A stretch of 64,000 nt of DNA from Methanocella arvoryzae MRE50 (GTDB taxonomy: Archaea > Halobacteriota > Methanocellia > Methanocellales > Methanocellaceae): assembly GCF_000063445.1 (NCBI RefSeq), contig NC_009464.1:1922001-1986000 (forward strand). The letters are read 5' to 3'. Position numbers and translations under genes: made by a program. Positions 51,885 to 60,980 of this stretch are shown piece after piece; position 1 is the stretch's first letter; each line of letters begins with the position of its first letter. The notes beneath the pieces were generated by a model that made no database searches, was not told the origin of the DNA, and worked only from the letters and a program-made list of their open reading frames with translations.

Positions 51885-52553
51885 ATGGGCATCCTCGATT
51901 TCCTGTCCCGAAGGGCGGAAAAGCCGCTGCCGATCGGGCTCGAGCAGGTCTACGACGCCTCGATCAGGGACGAGCCGGAGCCCCGGATGCTGGCCCACAA
52001 CAGAAGGCTGGCCGACGCCATCCAGGACTTCCAGGACCACGAGGACAACCCCCGGCCGCAGGAGATCTTCACCTTCGAAGACGAGCGCCGGCTGCAGCCC
52101 GACTACCACGTACCGTACTACTGGTGCGCCAGCTACTACATGAAGAAGCGCAACTACGAGCTGGCGAAAGACATCCTGCGCTCTGGAATAGAGAAGTGCA
52201 GGGGTAAGAGCGCCCTGTGCCGGCGGCTGGCGGAGTGCTACTTCTGCACGGGCGACCTCGAGAAGTCTATTTACTGGTTCTGCACCGCCATCATGGCCGG
52301 GGACCAGACCGACTTTAACCCGTATCTTTTCATCGGCTACATGTGCGACGCCTACGGTCTGAAAAATGAGGCGTACTGGGCGAGGCGCAGAGCGAGGGGT
52401 ATCTCGTATACCATGTCATTTGCGGTGCTGGAGTACGTCCACTCTGACAGGGACAAGATCATGACCTTCGCTTTAGAGAAAAAGACGGAGAAGGCCGTGA
52501 AGATGCTGCAGGCGTTCTACCTGCACGCCAGCAAGACGCTGGGCGACCTCTAA
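51885..52553 (+). CDS. TPR-like protein of unknown function
   Basis: The 222-residue protein has helical repeats in its second half: YYWCASYYMKKRNYELAKDIL, LCRRLAECYFCTGDLEKSIYW and LFIGYMCDAYGLKNEAYWARR resemble TPR units. It is rich in Cys, Tyr and Trp. Repeats of this kind bind partner proteins. It appears to be a single-gene, leaderless transcript. Confidence 0.7.
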   Translation: MGILDFLSRRAEKPLPIGLEQVYDASIRDEPEPRMLAHNRRLADAIQDFQDHEDNPRPQEIFTFEDERRLQPDYHVPYYWCASYYMKKRNYELAKDILRSGIEKCRGKSALCRRLAECYFCTGDLEKSIYWFCTAIMAGDQTDFNPYLFIGYMCDAYGLKNEAYWARRRARGISYTMSFAVLEYVHSDRDKIMTFALEKKTEKAVKMLQAFYLHASKTLGDL

Positions 52554-52584
52554 ATATTTAAGCGCCGGCGCTCTACTTTAATTC

Positions 52585-52767
52585 ATGCCAGTCGTAGAAG
52601 TCAAGATGTGGGACGGCCGCACGGCCGAGCAGAAGAAGCAGATCGTCGAAGGGATCACCAAAGTATTCACCGACCAGGGCGTGCCCGCCGAAGCGGTCCA
52701 CGTAGTCCTGATCAGCGTGAAGAAAGAGGACTGGGCCATCGGCGGCAGGATGTGCAGCGAGCAGTAG
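52585..52767 (+). CDS. 4-oxalocrotonate tautomerase-family protein
   Basis: The 60-residue protein has the typical length of a tautomerase monomer, begins with the catalytic Met-Pro, and shows PVVEVKMWDGRTAEQKKQIV and the later VLISVKKEDWAIGG. After Met removal, Pro1 acts as base. Substrate unknown. A TATA-like CTAAATATTTAAG lies about 25-35 bp upstream. Confidence 0.9.
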   Translation: MPVVEVKMWDGRTAEQKKQIVEGITKVFTDQGVPAEAVHVVLISVKKEDWAIGGRMCSEQ

Positions 52768-52796
52768 CTCGCTGTCAATATCTGCGCCCTCTACAA

Positions 52797-53128
52797 GCAC
52801 TTGTCTTATGAAAACTGTTTTTTCAAGATAAGCAATGAAAAACCCCTGGAGGTCGGGGAGTTCCCGGGAGGCCGGGGAGGATTTTCAGGCTGGGAGGTCG
52901 GGGAGGGCGGAGAGGTCTGAGAGGAGGTTGGGGAGTGTGGAAAGGTCGGAGAGGATTTTTTAAGTTAATTCTCTCTGACCTCCGGGTACCTCACATAACC
53001 TCCTCTCTGATCTCCATGACCTCCCTGATCTCCCAGCTTGAACGTTCTCTCTATACTCCGTGAACCTCTCCGACCTCCCTTCCGACCTCTCAATACCTCC
53101 CTGACCCAGATTTTTCATGGAACGCCAT
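52797..53128. repeat. Family D palindromic repeat, stand-alone copy
   Basis: These 332 bp are a close relative of 55002-55333, with most positions identical. The left half holds GGGAGGTCGGGGAG-type motifs and the right half the inverse CTCCCTGACCTCC-type motifs, separated by an AT-rich centre near 52965. It fills much of the 488-bp gap between the tautomerase and the M28 peptidase; no gene is present. Confidence 0.85.
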
Positions 53129-53214
53129 GCTTCCCTCTTTTCCCGGCGTTCTCCTCGATTAAATTGCCAGCCATTATTTGACGTAATTTTTCCCATGCCC
53201 CCTGATCGTCGACA

Positions 53215-53228
53215 GTTTTATATATTGC
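53215..53228 (+). promoter_or_regulatory. TATA box of the M28 peptidase gene
   Basis: GTTTTATATATTGC lies about 30-40 bp upstream of the ATG at 53256, giving a very short leader. Confidence 0.55.
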
Positions 53229-53255
53229 ATTAGTACCATATTGTACTGATACAAT

Positions 53256-54497
53256 ATGAGAACCATACAGCAAGTTAGCGTACCTTCCACATCACCTGAT
53301 TTAACGCAAAAAGCCATGGCATACCTCGATACTTTATGCGCCTGCCAGCCCGGTCGGAGCGTGGGCTCGCCCGGTAACAAAGAGGCCACTGGCTTCGTCG
53401 CCCGGACGTTTGGCCGGTTCGGGTTTACAGTTGATACCACACCTTTCGAGTGCCTGGACTTCGAGAGCGGGGCCTCGTCGTTAAAATGCGGCGGCGAATC
53501 GTACGACCTTTATTCGAGCCCGTACTCTCCCGGCTATGCCGGATCGGGCAAGCTCGTGGCCGCCTCCACCCTCGGGGAGCTGAAGAAAGCCCGGTGCAAG
53601 GGGAAGATCCTGCTCCTGAAGGGCGAGCTGTGCGAGGAGCAGCTGATGCCGAAGGACTATCCGTTCTTCTACCCCGACCACCACAGGGCGCTGCACAAGC
53701 TGCTGGAAAAGAAGCAGCCGGCAGCGATCATTACCGCTACGGGCAAGAACCCGGCAATGGTCGGAGGCATGTACCCTTACCCAATGATCGAGGACGGCAA
53801 CTTCGACATACCCTCTGCATACTGCACAGACGTGCTAGGGGAGGAGATATCAGCCCACGGCGGGAAATCAGTCGAGCTTACCATCGATGCCCGGCGCATT
53901 CCGTCGACGGCCTGTAACGTGATCGCCGTCAGGAATCCAGATGCTGTGAAAAAGGTGGTCGTCACCGCTCACGTAGATGCGAAGGCCACGACCCCAGGCG
54001 CCCTCGATAACGCCTCCGGCGTGGTTGTGCTGATGCTGCTGGCAGAAATGCTAGAAAACTACACTGGCCCGACAGGCATCGAGATCGTTGCCATCAACGG
54101 GGAGGATAATTATAGCGCCGCCGGGGAGATGGACTACCTCCGCAGGTACGGGGAGGAGATCGGCAGAGTCCGCCTTGCCCTCAACATCGACGGCGCAGGG
54201 TATGTTAAAGGAAAGACCGCTTACTCGTTCTACGGCTGCCCGGAAGGGGTGCAGGAGAAAGCAGACGAGGTCTTCGGGCAGTTCAGCGGCATCGCCGAAG
54301 GGCCCGAGTGGCCCCAGGGAGATCACATGATCTTCGCCATGAGCGGAGTGCCCACTATCGCATTCACCTCGGAGTACCTGCTGGAGCTGACGGCCGACAT
54401 CACCCACACTTCCCGAGACGTCCCTGAGCTGGTGGACTGCAGGAAGCTCGTAGAGCTGGCGGAAGCGATTAGGCAGATGATCCTCGCGGAGGAATGA
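53256..54497 (+). CDS. M28-family zinc aminopeptidase
   Basis: The 413-residue protein has a PA-like insert in its first half and the di-zinc peptidase core in its second: VVVTAHVDAKATTPGALDNASG (H-x-D and bridging Asp), AINGEDNYSAAGE (catalytic Glu), LNIDGAG (Asp) and THTSRDVPE (His). No signal peptide is visible, so it is probably cytoplasmic. It overlaps the decayed ferredoxin gene by ATGA. Confidence 0.9.
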   Translation: MRTIQQVSVPSTSPDLTQKAMAYLDTLCACQPGRSVGSPGNKEATGFVARTFGRFGFTVDTTPFECLDFESGASSLKCGGESYDLYSSPYSPGYAGSGKLVAASTLGELKKARCKGKILLLKGELCEEQLMPKDYPFFYPDHHRALHKLLEKKQPAAIITATGKNPAMVGGMYPYPMIEDGNFDIPSAYCTDVLGEEISAHGGKSVELTIDARRIPSTACNVIAVRNPDAVKKVVVTAHVDAKATTPGALDNASGVVVLMLLAEMLENYTGPTGIEIVAINGEDNYSAAGEMDYLRRYGEEIGRVRLALNIDGAGYVKGKTAYSFYGCPEGVQEKADEVFGQFSGIAEGPEWPQGDHMIFAMSGVPTIAFTSEYLLELTADITHTSRDVPELVDCRKLVELAEAIRQMILAEE

Positions 54498-54785
54498 CCT
54501 TGACAACGACTATCTATTATTTTTCCGGCACCGGCAAGTCGCTGCACGCAGAAAAGCTTCTTCACGACACGCAATTGTACAGGCTGTCGCACCTGTGAGA
54601 ATATCTGTCCGGCCGGCAACATCAAGGTCAACGGCACCACGGTGACGTGGGGCGATAAATGCGCGAAGTGCATCGCCTGCTTCCACTGGTGCCCACAGCA
54701 GGCGGTGCAGCTTGGCAAGAAAACTCCTGCGATCGCCAGGTACCACCACCCGCATGTGACTGAAAAAGATATGATGCTCGGGTAA
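54494..54785 (+). pseudogene. Remnant of an EFR1-type flavodoxin-ferredoxin fusion gene
   Basis: ATG 54494 begins TTTIYYFSGTGKSLH, the start of a flavodoxin-like domain, but this frame ends after about 36 codons. A different frame then encodes FFTTRNCTGCRTCENICPAG and DKCAKCIACFHWCPQQA, a complete two-[4Fe-4S] ferredoxin domain ending at the stop at 54785. In intact EFR1 proteins about 130-150 residues lie between these two parts. An internal deletion with a frameshift explains the structure. Composite element III follows. Confidence 0.8.
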
Positions 54786-54851
54786 ACTCCTGAGCATACC
54801 AACTCGTGAAAAAGAGTTTTTCAAATTGTGGGTATGAAAAATGGGGTAGTC

Positions 54852-55679
54852 TCGGCCCCAGGAGGCCTCGGTTTTAGATCGCAAAGGCGCCGACGCAAAG
54901 AGTCGGGTGATGATCGGAGTCTTGATCAGGTATAAGTGATGAAATACTGGCAGTTCTCAGTTTCTGCGCTTGTAAAGCCGCCAGGCTCGCCAAGGGGCCA
55001 GGCACTCGTCTCATGAAAACTGGTTTTTCTATTTAAGCCGGTGAAAAACTCCTGGAGGTCGGGGAGTTCCCGGGAGACGGGAGAGGATTTTCAAACTGGG
55101 AGGTTGGAGAGGGCGGAGAGGTCATAGAGGAGGATTGGGAGTGTGGAAAGATCGGAGAGGATTTTTTAAAGATATTTTCTCTGACCTCCGGGTACTCTCA
55201 TAACCTCCTCTCGGATCTCCATGAACTCCCTGAACTCCCAGCTTGAAAGTTCTCTCTGAACTCCGTGAGCCTCTCCGACCTCCCCTCCGACCTCTCAACA
55301 CCTCCCGGACCCAGACTTTTCATGGAACGCCAGGCAATAATTTTAGTGATCGGTGTGGTTCCGATCGAAAAAGTCCCTGGTGTGCCCGGCCTCCTGGCGT
55401 TCCATGAAAAATATCTCTTGGCGTTCCATTAAAAATTAGCTCTTGGCGAGCTTGGCCCCTTGGCGGGCTTGGCGGTATTTTCGACTTATGTGGGGCCAAC
55501 TTCTAATTTTTCATAGCTTCTACCTGAATACCACATTTTTCATAAGGCGAGTGCTTGGGGGCCATGCAACCCTCGCCGAAACAACAAGTTTCATGGGACG
55601 CTAAGTTTTTCCTCTTATTTCTTTGCGCCGTTGCGTCATTGCGCCTTTGCGAAATAATAACAAGGCGGCCAGGCGCCGA
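54852..55679. repeat. Composite palindromic element III
   Basis: This 828-bp element has the same inverted termini as elements I and II (TCGGCCCC at the left, AGGCGCCGA at the right). It shares the internal segment at about 54909-54975 with element II, contains a nested family D copy (55002-55333) and CTTGGCG arrays near 55440. It fills most of the 935-bp gap between the ferredoxin remnant and the convergent metallophosphoesterase gene. No gene is present. Confidence 0.8.
55002..55333. repeat. Family D palindromic repeat nested in element III
   Basis: It matches 52797-53128 over the full length and equal size, including the flanking GCAC(T/C)CGTC-like left end and the TTTTCATGGAACGCCA right end. 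Nesting shows that the families can combine as modules. Confidence 0.85.
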
Positions 55680-55720
55680 ATACTACCTCCTATTCCCATC
55701 TGTGCAGTCTGTCAGAAAAA

Positions 55721-56449
55721 TCACTGATACTGTATCCAGTCTCTGAACTCTCTCAGCGGCGGGAACTCCAGCGTCTCGCCTTCGACGACGATGATGGGCC
55801 GGTAACTCCCGATGTCGCCTTCTCTTATAAACGCTGACATGAAGTCCCGGGAGTCCATGTAATTAATGGAAGTCCCGGCGCAGAGCGGATTGAACGCCGG
55901 CAGCACGAGGATGTCCTTGCCGCGCCAGGCGTTTTTACCGTACAGGAAGCAGGGCTCCTTCTTCATCTCGATGTCGAGGGTGGGGTGCTCGTGGCCGATC
56001 ACGATGAGCTTGATGTCCTTATCGTTCGCCCTCTCGGGTATGGCGTCGCCGTGGGCGAACATGATCCCTCCTGAAACGTAGAACTGCTCGCTCCTGATGC
56101 CGTCGACGTCCTGCAGGGCGGCGTCCAGCATCCTGTCGTGCGATCCCGTAATTAGGACTACCTCGTCCACCGAGGAGAGGAGGGCCATCATGATCCGGTC
56201 GAACGACTTTTTCGTGTTTTTCCGGAGCTTGTGGAACTCGTGGAGCACGTCGCCGTCCAGCACCATCGTTTTGGGGGAAAACCGCTGCACTATGGACTTG
56301 AACTTTTTAAGCAGCTCCTTGTCCTCGTCCAGCGGCATGGCGAAGCCTTCCGCCTGGAGGGCGCCTTCGATGCCGATGTGGACGTCCGAGACGGCGCACG
56401 TCCCGGTCTCGGGGAAGTAGGCGGCGCCGTTCAGGTACTCGATCTTCAT
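55721..56449 (-). CDS. Lhr-associated metallophosphoesterase
   Basis: The 242-residue protein has calcineurin-like motifs: AVSDVHIGIE, VLDGDVLHEF, LITGSHDRML and VIGHEHPTLD. Its ATG overlaps the stop of the helicase gene (ATGA), so the two are co-expressed. Archaeal homologues are commonly linked to Lhr helicases and are proposed DNA-repair phosphodiesterases. The minus-strand frame extends far upstream, but that part is antisense to the helicase gene and is not protein. Confidence 0.9.
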   Translation of the reverse strand: MKIEYLNGAAYFPETGTCAVSDVHIGIEGALQAEGFAMPLDEDKELLKKFKSIVQRFSPKTMVLDGDVLHEFHKLRKNTKKSFDRIMMALLSSVDEVVLITGSHDRMLDAALQDVDGIRSEQFYVSGGIMFAHGDAIPERANDKDIKLIVIGHEHPTLDIEMKKEPCFLYGKNAWRGKDILVLPAFNPLCAGTSINYMDSRDFMSAFIREGDIGSYRPIIVVEGETLEFPPLREFRDWIQYQ

Positions 56450-59103
56450 GCCTTGATTTTCTCCATGACCCGCTGGTGGAATTCTTTCAGCAGCGAGTTC
56501 TTGTCCTCTGCGAGCACCACGTCCGAGGCCGACAGCGAGGCGATGCCGAAGCTGAGCGGGCTCGGGGTTTCCACCGGGATCAGCTCGACCTCTATCTCCC
56601 CGTCCTTGATGCCCCGGATGATCTGCTGGATGTGGGCTATCTCCAGCTTGTCCTCGATGATCTCCCGGTAGGCCTCTTCGAGCACCGCGAAGTTGTCCAG
56701 CTTGTGCGCGTACGACAGCATCATGTCTGCCGATACCTGCTGGCGCTTGGCGCTCTTCTGGTGGCCCTTGTAGTTCCTGAGGATCATGAGCGATCTGGTC
56801 GCATTGATCCTGAACATGCGCTTCAGCAGCTGAGATTCCTCGAGCGATAGTCTTAGTAAGTCTTTGACCTTGGTCTCGTCCAGCGACTCGATGTAGTCCA
56901 GCAGGTCCAGCTTTTTGGACAGCGGCACCGAGATGAAGAAACCGCTGTCGCTGACCGACAGGGTCACGTTGCTGGTGCGCTGGCGGGAAACGATATAGGC
57001 TAATACTCTGCTGAGGCCGTCGTTGAACGGCCTGCCGTAGTTGGACTGGAAGTAGTAGTACCGGCGGAAGTGAGGCTTGTCTAAATGTTCCTCGATGACG
57101 AACTTTTTCCTCGTGGAGATAGAGTTCTCGCCTTTGTACCGGATCTGCTCGTCGAAGATCTGGTAGATGCTCTCCGCGCTGTTCTCGTCCAGCGGATATG
57201 TATTTAACAGCCACTTGCGGGTGCTGCGGTCCCCCACTCTGCGGGCCATCATGTCCCGGAAGTCGAGGATGTGGAGCGCCAGGTCGAAGGACAGCGGCAG
57301 CCTCTCCGAGAACCACGACGGGACAGTGGGCCGGCTGTGGGACGGGTCGACGTAGACCTTGCTGCCCCGGCGGTACTGGAACTCGAAGAACTTGCCGCCC
57401 AGCACGAACACGTCGCCCTTCTGCAGTTTCTCCAGATACTGCTCGTCGAGCTTGCCCACCCACTTCTGGTCGCTTCTCGTGATGACGTCGCAGGAGAACT
57501 CGTCGGGGATGGTGCCGATATTAGTATAATAAATCATCCGGGCGAGCTTCCCCCTCCGGCCGATCTTTCCCGTCTCCGGGTCGTGCCAGATCTTGCCGTA
57601 GATGCTCCGGTCCTCCATGCCCGGCAAACTTCCCGCCAGGTACTTGATGACCTCGTCGAAGTCCTCGTCGCTCAGGTTCCGGTAGCAGTAGCTCCGGCGG
57701 ACGATCTTCTTGACCCTCTCCAGCTCCATGGGCTCGTTGATGGCCATGCCGAACACGTGCTGGATTAAGACGTCTAAACAGTTCTCCGGGATGTTGACGC
57801 CGTCGATGAAGCCGTCCTGCGCCTTCTTGAGCATGACGGCGCACTCGATCAGTTCGTCCCGGTCCAGCGCGATGACCCGGCCCTTGACGACCTGGCCCAG
57901 GCTGTGGCCGGCCCTGCCGACCCTCTGGAGCAGCGCGGAGACCGACTTCGGGGAGCCCACCTGGATCACGAGATCGAGGTACGGCATGTCGATGCCCAGC
58001 TCCAGCGAAGTCGATGACGTGGCGACCTTGAGGGTGCCCGCCTTCAGCTTGTCCTCGATGTCGAGGCGGCCTCCCTTGGAGAGGGAACCGTGGTGGCAGC
58101 CTGAGTTCTCCTCGTTGTAATAGTCGGGGTACTCCTTGCGCAGGTGGTACAGGATGCGCTCCGCCCCGCTCCTCGTGTTGGTGAAGACGAGGGTGTTGGT
58201 GTTCTCCTGGATCATCCCGTGGATCATCTCGTACAGGGCGTGGTTGACCTCCTGGGCGGAAGCCTCGATCAGGTTGGGTACAGGGCATAACAGCTTTAGG
58301 TCAAATTCTCTGACGAAGCGTGTGTCTACCACCGTGACGTCCCTGGGTATGCCATTTTCGCACCCGGCCAGAAACTCTCCAATTTTATCCAGCGGCTCCA
58401 CTGTGGCGCTGCAGCCGATGCGGACGAACGGCTTTCTGACCACTTCTTCCAGCCTCTCCAGGGCGAGCGAGAGGAAGACGCCTCTCTTGGTGTCGGCCAT
58501 GGAGTGGATCTCGTCGATGATCACCCACCGGACCGTCGCCAGCTTCTCCACGAACCTGGGAGAGTTGAGGAGGATGGCCAGCGTCTCGGGCGTGGTGTTC
58601 AGGATGTGGGGCGTCTTGCGCAGCATGGAGGAGCGCTCGTCGCTGGCGGTGTCCCCGTGCCGGATGGCGGCCCGGATCAGCTTCTCGTCGCCGTACAGCT
58701 TGCTAATCTGGTCCAGAGGCTGCTCCAGGTTCTTGTGGATGTCGTTGGCGAGCGACTTGAGCGGTGAAATGTAGATGCAGTAGACACTGTTCTCAAGCCC
58801 TTCAGAGCTGGCGAGCAGGAACAGCTCGTTGATGATGGCGGTGAACGAGGACAGGGTCTTACCTGAGCCCGTGGGGCTGCAGATGAGGACGTTTTTGCCC
58901 TGGTGGATGAGGGGGATGGCGAGCCGCTGGGGAGGGGTAAAATAGCCGTTGTTGACCTGCTTTTTCGGGCCGAAGGTCTCCGTCCACCACTGGCGGACCG
59001 ACGGCTCGAACAGGCTGAGTATCTCCTCGTCCGTGTGATCGAGCGTGGCGTAGCTCACGGAAGAGGGCGGCGTATACGTTTTTCTCTTTCTCTTCGCTGT
59101 CAT
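56446..59103 (-). CDS. lhr: Lhr-family DEAD/DEAH-box helicase
   Basis: The 885-residue superfamily 2 helicase shows the Q-like YFTPPQRLAIP, Walker A CSPTGSGKT, motif II IIDEIHSM, and motif VI QRVGRAGHSLG. Beyond the helicase core come the winged-helix and Lhr-core C-terminal domains. Lhr helicases act in DNA repair and replication-fork processing. It is the first gene of a two-gene operon with the phosphoesterase. Confidence 0.96.
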   Translation of the reverse strand: MTAKRKRKTYTPPSSVSYATLDHTDEEILSLFEPSVRQWWTETFGPKKQVNNGYFTPPQRLAIPLIHQGKNVLICSPTGSGKTLSSFTAIINELFLLASSEGLENSVYCIYISPLKSLANDIHKNLEQPLDQISKLYGDEKLIRAAIRHGDTASDERSSMLRKTPHILNTTPETLAILLNSPRFVEKLATVRWVIIDEIHSMADTKRGVFLSLALERLEEVVRKPFVRIGCSATVEPLDKIGEFLAGCENGIPRDVTVVDTRFVREFDLKLLCPVPNLIEASAQEVNHALYEMIHGMIQENTNTLVFTNTRSGAERILYHLRKEYPDYYNEENSGCHHGSLSKGGRLDIEDKLKAGTLKVATSSTSLELGIDMPYLDLVIQVGSPKSVSALLQRVGRAGHSLGQVVKGRVIALDRDELIECAVMLKKAQDGFIDGVNIPENCLDVLIQHVFGMAINEPMELERVKKIVRRSYCYRNLSDEDFDEVIKYLAGSLPGMEDRSIYGKIWHDPETGKIGRRGKLARMIYYTNIGTIPDEFSCDVITRSDQKWVGKLDEQYLEKLQKGDVFVLGGKFFEFQYRRGSKVYVDPSHSRPTVPSWFSERLPLSFDLALHILDFRDMMARRVGDRSTRKWLLNTYPLDENSAESIYQIFDEQIRYKGENSISTRKKFVIEEHLDKPHFRRYYYFQSNYGRPFNDGLSRVLAYIVSRQRTSNVTLSVSDSGFFISVPLSKKLDLLDYIESLDETKVKDLLRLSLEESQLLKRMFRINATRSLMILRNYKGHQKSAKRQQVSADMMLSYAHKLDNFAVLEEAYREIIEDKLEIAHIQQIIRGIKDGEIEVELIPVETPSPLSFGIASLSASDVVLAEDKNSLLKEFHQRVMEKIKA

Positions 59104-59195
59104 GTGTAGATAACCTGCTGTAGATGATCAATATATAGCGGGAAAGTTTGGCCACATACTTCAAATTCTTTCTCTGTATGCTGCGCAAAAGTATA

Positions 59196-59324
59196 GCCGC
59201 TATGCGGCGAAAGTATCCATGCATCGCATTGGGGAGTTTACGGGTCCTGCAAACTAATTTTCGCATTGGTGAACGTTATTCTGGCAGCCCCGGGCTCATA
59301 ATACTTTCAGCGTGCGCCGCACGC
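59196..59324. other. Two GC-rich hairpins in the gap between lhr and larE
   Basis: GCCGC/GCGGC (59196-59208) and GCGTGC/GCACGC (59310-59324) are perfect short stems, and AGCCC/GGGCT lies between them. The gap has no gene and divergent flanking genes. A small RNA or leader structure is possible, but no known RNA family, including tRNA, was matched. Confidence 0.3.
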
Positions 59325-59361
59325 GCAAACCATTAGATACATGGATGCCAATTAAGGTACA

Positions 59362-60192
59362 ATGACACTCGTATCCCCCGAACTTACGCCAGAGGCGAAG
59401 CTCTTCAAGCTCCAGCGCATCTTGCGAGAGCTGGGCAGCGTTCTCGTAGCCTTCTCCGGGGGAGTGGACTCCACCCTTCTGCTGAAGTGCGCCGTGGACA
59501 CGCTGGGCGCCGACAAAGTTGCTGCTGCGACGGCCATCTCGGAGATCACCCACCGGGAAGACGTGGACGACGCCGCGATGATCGCTAAGGACCTGGGAGT
59601 GCGGCACATCATCATCCGGTCCGACGAGGTGGAGAACGCGGACTTCGTCGCCAACACTCCCGAGCGGTGTTACATCTGCAAACGGGGCCGGTTTGCCAGG
59701 CTGGTACACCTGAAGGACGAGCTGGGGCTGGACTACATCGTGGACGGCTCGAACAAGGATGACGAGGCCGACTACCGGCCGGGTGAAAAGGCCATGAAAG
59801 AGTTCGGGATCCGCAGCCCCCTCCGGGAGGCGGGGCTGTACAAGAGCGAGATCAGGGAGCTGTCCCGGCTGATGGGCCTGCCGACATGGGATCGGCCTTC
59901 CCGGGCCTGCCTGGCCTCCCGCATTCCTTACGGCGCGCAGATCACCAGGGATCGACTCCGAATGGTGGACGAGGCCGAGCGGGCGCTGCACTGCTTCGGC
60001 TTCGGCCAGCTGCGAGTGCGGTATCACGGGGACGTAGCGAGGATAGAGGTACCCGACTCTGAGCTGGAGAGCGTCCTCAAGTTCAGGAAAGAGATTGTGG
60101 AACGGGTGAAGAAGGCAGGCTTCACCTACGTGGCGCTCGATCTCGAAGGCTTCCGCACCGGCAGCCTGAACGAGATACTCAAGGGGCGATAA
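59362..60192 (+). CDS. larE: LarE-type ATP-dependent sacrificial sulfur transferase
   Basis: LarE adds sulfur to the pincer precursor of the nickel cofactor first found in lactate racemase. The 276-residue protein has the PP-loop FSGGVDSTLLL and the central VDGSNKDDEADYRPG, and keeps the cysteine in RACLASRIPYG that acts as sulfur donor in sacrificial LarE enzymes. larC follows by 2 nt. No larA or larB is present in the window. Confidence 0.92.
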   Translation: MTLVSPELTPEAKLFKLQRILRELGSVLVAFSGGVDSTLLLKCAVDTLGADKVAAATAISEITHREDVDDAAMIAKDLGVRHIIIRSDEVENADFVANTPERCYICKRGRFARLVHLKDELGLDYIVDGSNKDDEADYRPGEKAMKEFGIRSPLREAGLYKSEIRELSRLMGLPTWDRPSRACLASRIPYGAQITRDRLRMVDEAERALHCFGFGQLRVRYHGDVARIEVPDSELESVLKFRKEIVERVKKAGFTYVALDLEGFRTGSLNEILKGR

Positions 60193-60194
60193 GA

Positions 60195-60950
60195 GTGAAA
60201 ATTTTATACGTCGACTGTTTTTCGGGCATCAGCGGGGACATGTTCCTCGGCGCCATGGTAGATATGGGCGTACCCCTTGAAGTGCTGTCTCAGGGGCTGG
60301 ACGCGCTGGGCCTCCCGGGGCTGAAAGTCACCGCAGAGAAGGTTACGAGGAACGGCATCGCGGCCACGAAGGTAGACGTGGCCGTCCCCGACACTACGGA
60401 GGAGCGGCACCTCCCGGAGATCGTCGGGATCATCGACGGCAGCGGCCTGCCCCCCGAAGTACGCAAGCTCTCCCGGGCCGTCTTCAGGCGCCTCGCCGCG
60501 GCCGAATCTAAGGTGCACGGCATCCCGGTCGAGCAGGTGCACTTCCACGAAGTCGGGGCGCTGGACACCATCGCCGACGTAGTCGGAGCCGCCATCTGCC
60601 TTAAGGAGGCTGGCATCGAAGAGGTCTACGCCTCCCCTGTCAACGTGGGCAGCGGCTTCGTCAGGAGCTCTCACGGCCTGCTGCCCGTACCCGCCCCCGC
60701 CACCCTCGAAATCCTCTCCGGGATACCCGTGTACTCCACCGGCGTCCAGGCCGAGCTAGCAACGCCGACAGGCGCCGCCATCCTCGCGGAGGCCTGCAAA
60801 GGCTTCGGCCCCCTGCCCCGGATGCGCGTGGAGAAGGCCGGCTACGGCGCGGGCACCAGAGAGCTGGAGACGCCCAACCTGCTCCGGGTAATCGCGGGCG
60901 AGCGCCTTGAGTCCAGACCACATGGGCACAAGGGGCATCACGGGCACTGA
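60195..60950 (+). CDS. larC: LarC N-terminal-domain protein with His-rich tail
   Basis: LarC inserts nickel into the pincer cofactor using CTP. The 251 residues cover only the first domain (DCFSGISGDMFLGAMVD, VHFHEVGALDTIADVVG, VNVGSGFVRSSHG, ATPTGAAILAE). The second domain of full-length LarC (about 150 residues) is missing, and the chain ends in RPHGHKGHHGH instead. Downstream is only repeat DNA, so a frameshift-split LarC2 is not there. The histidine tail could bind nickel. The start is GTG 60195. Confidence 0.88.
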   Translation: MKILYVDCFSGISGDMFLGAMVDMGVPLEVLSQGLDALGLPGLKVTAEKVTRNGIAATKVDVAVPDTTEERHLPEIVGIIDGSGLPPEVRKLSRAVFRRLAAAESKVHGIPVEQVHFHEVGALDTIADVVGAAICLKEAGIEEVYASPVNVGSGFVRSSHGLLPVPAPATLEILSGIPVYSTGVQAELATPTGAAILAEACKGFGPLPRMRVEKAGYGAGTRELETPNLLRVIAGERLESRPHGHKGHHGH

Positions 60951-60980
60951 TTAACTTTTTTGCTGCAGAATTCACCGAGA

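Noticed and set aside
56450-57463. N-terminal extension of the metallophosphoesterase frame
   Set aside because: The extra 338 codons lie in the Lhr helicase gene in another frame and are Arg/Gln/Pro-rich noise; the phosphoesterase fold begins at ATG 56449.
59104-59361. tRNA or other known RNA gene upstream of larE
   Set aside because: Short hairpins are present but no cloverleaf, T-loop consensus or anticodon arm could be formed.
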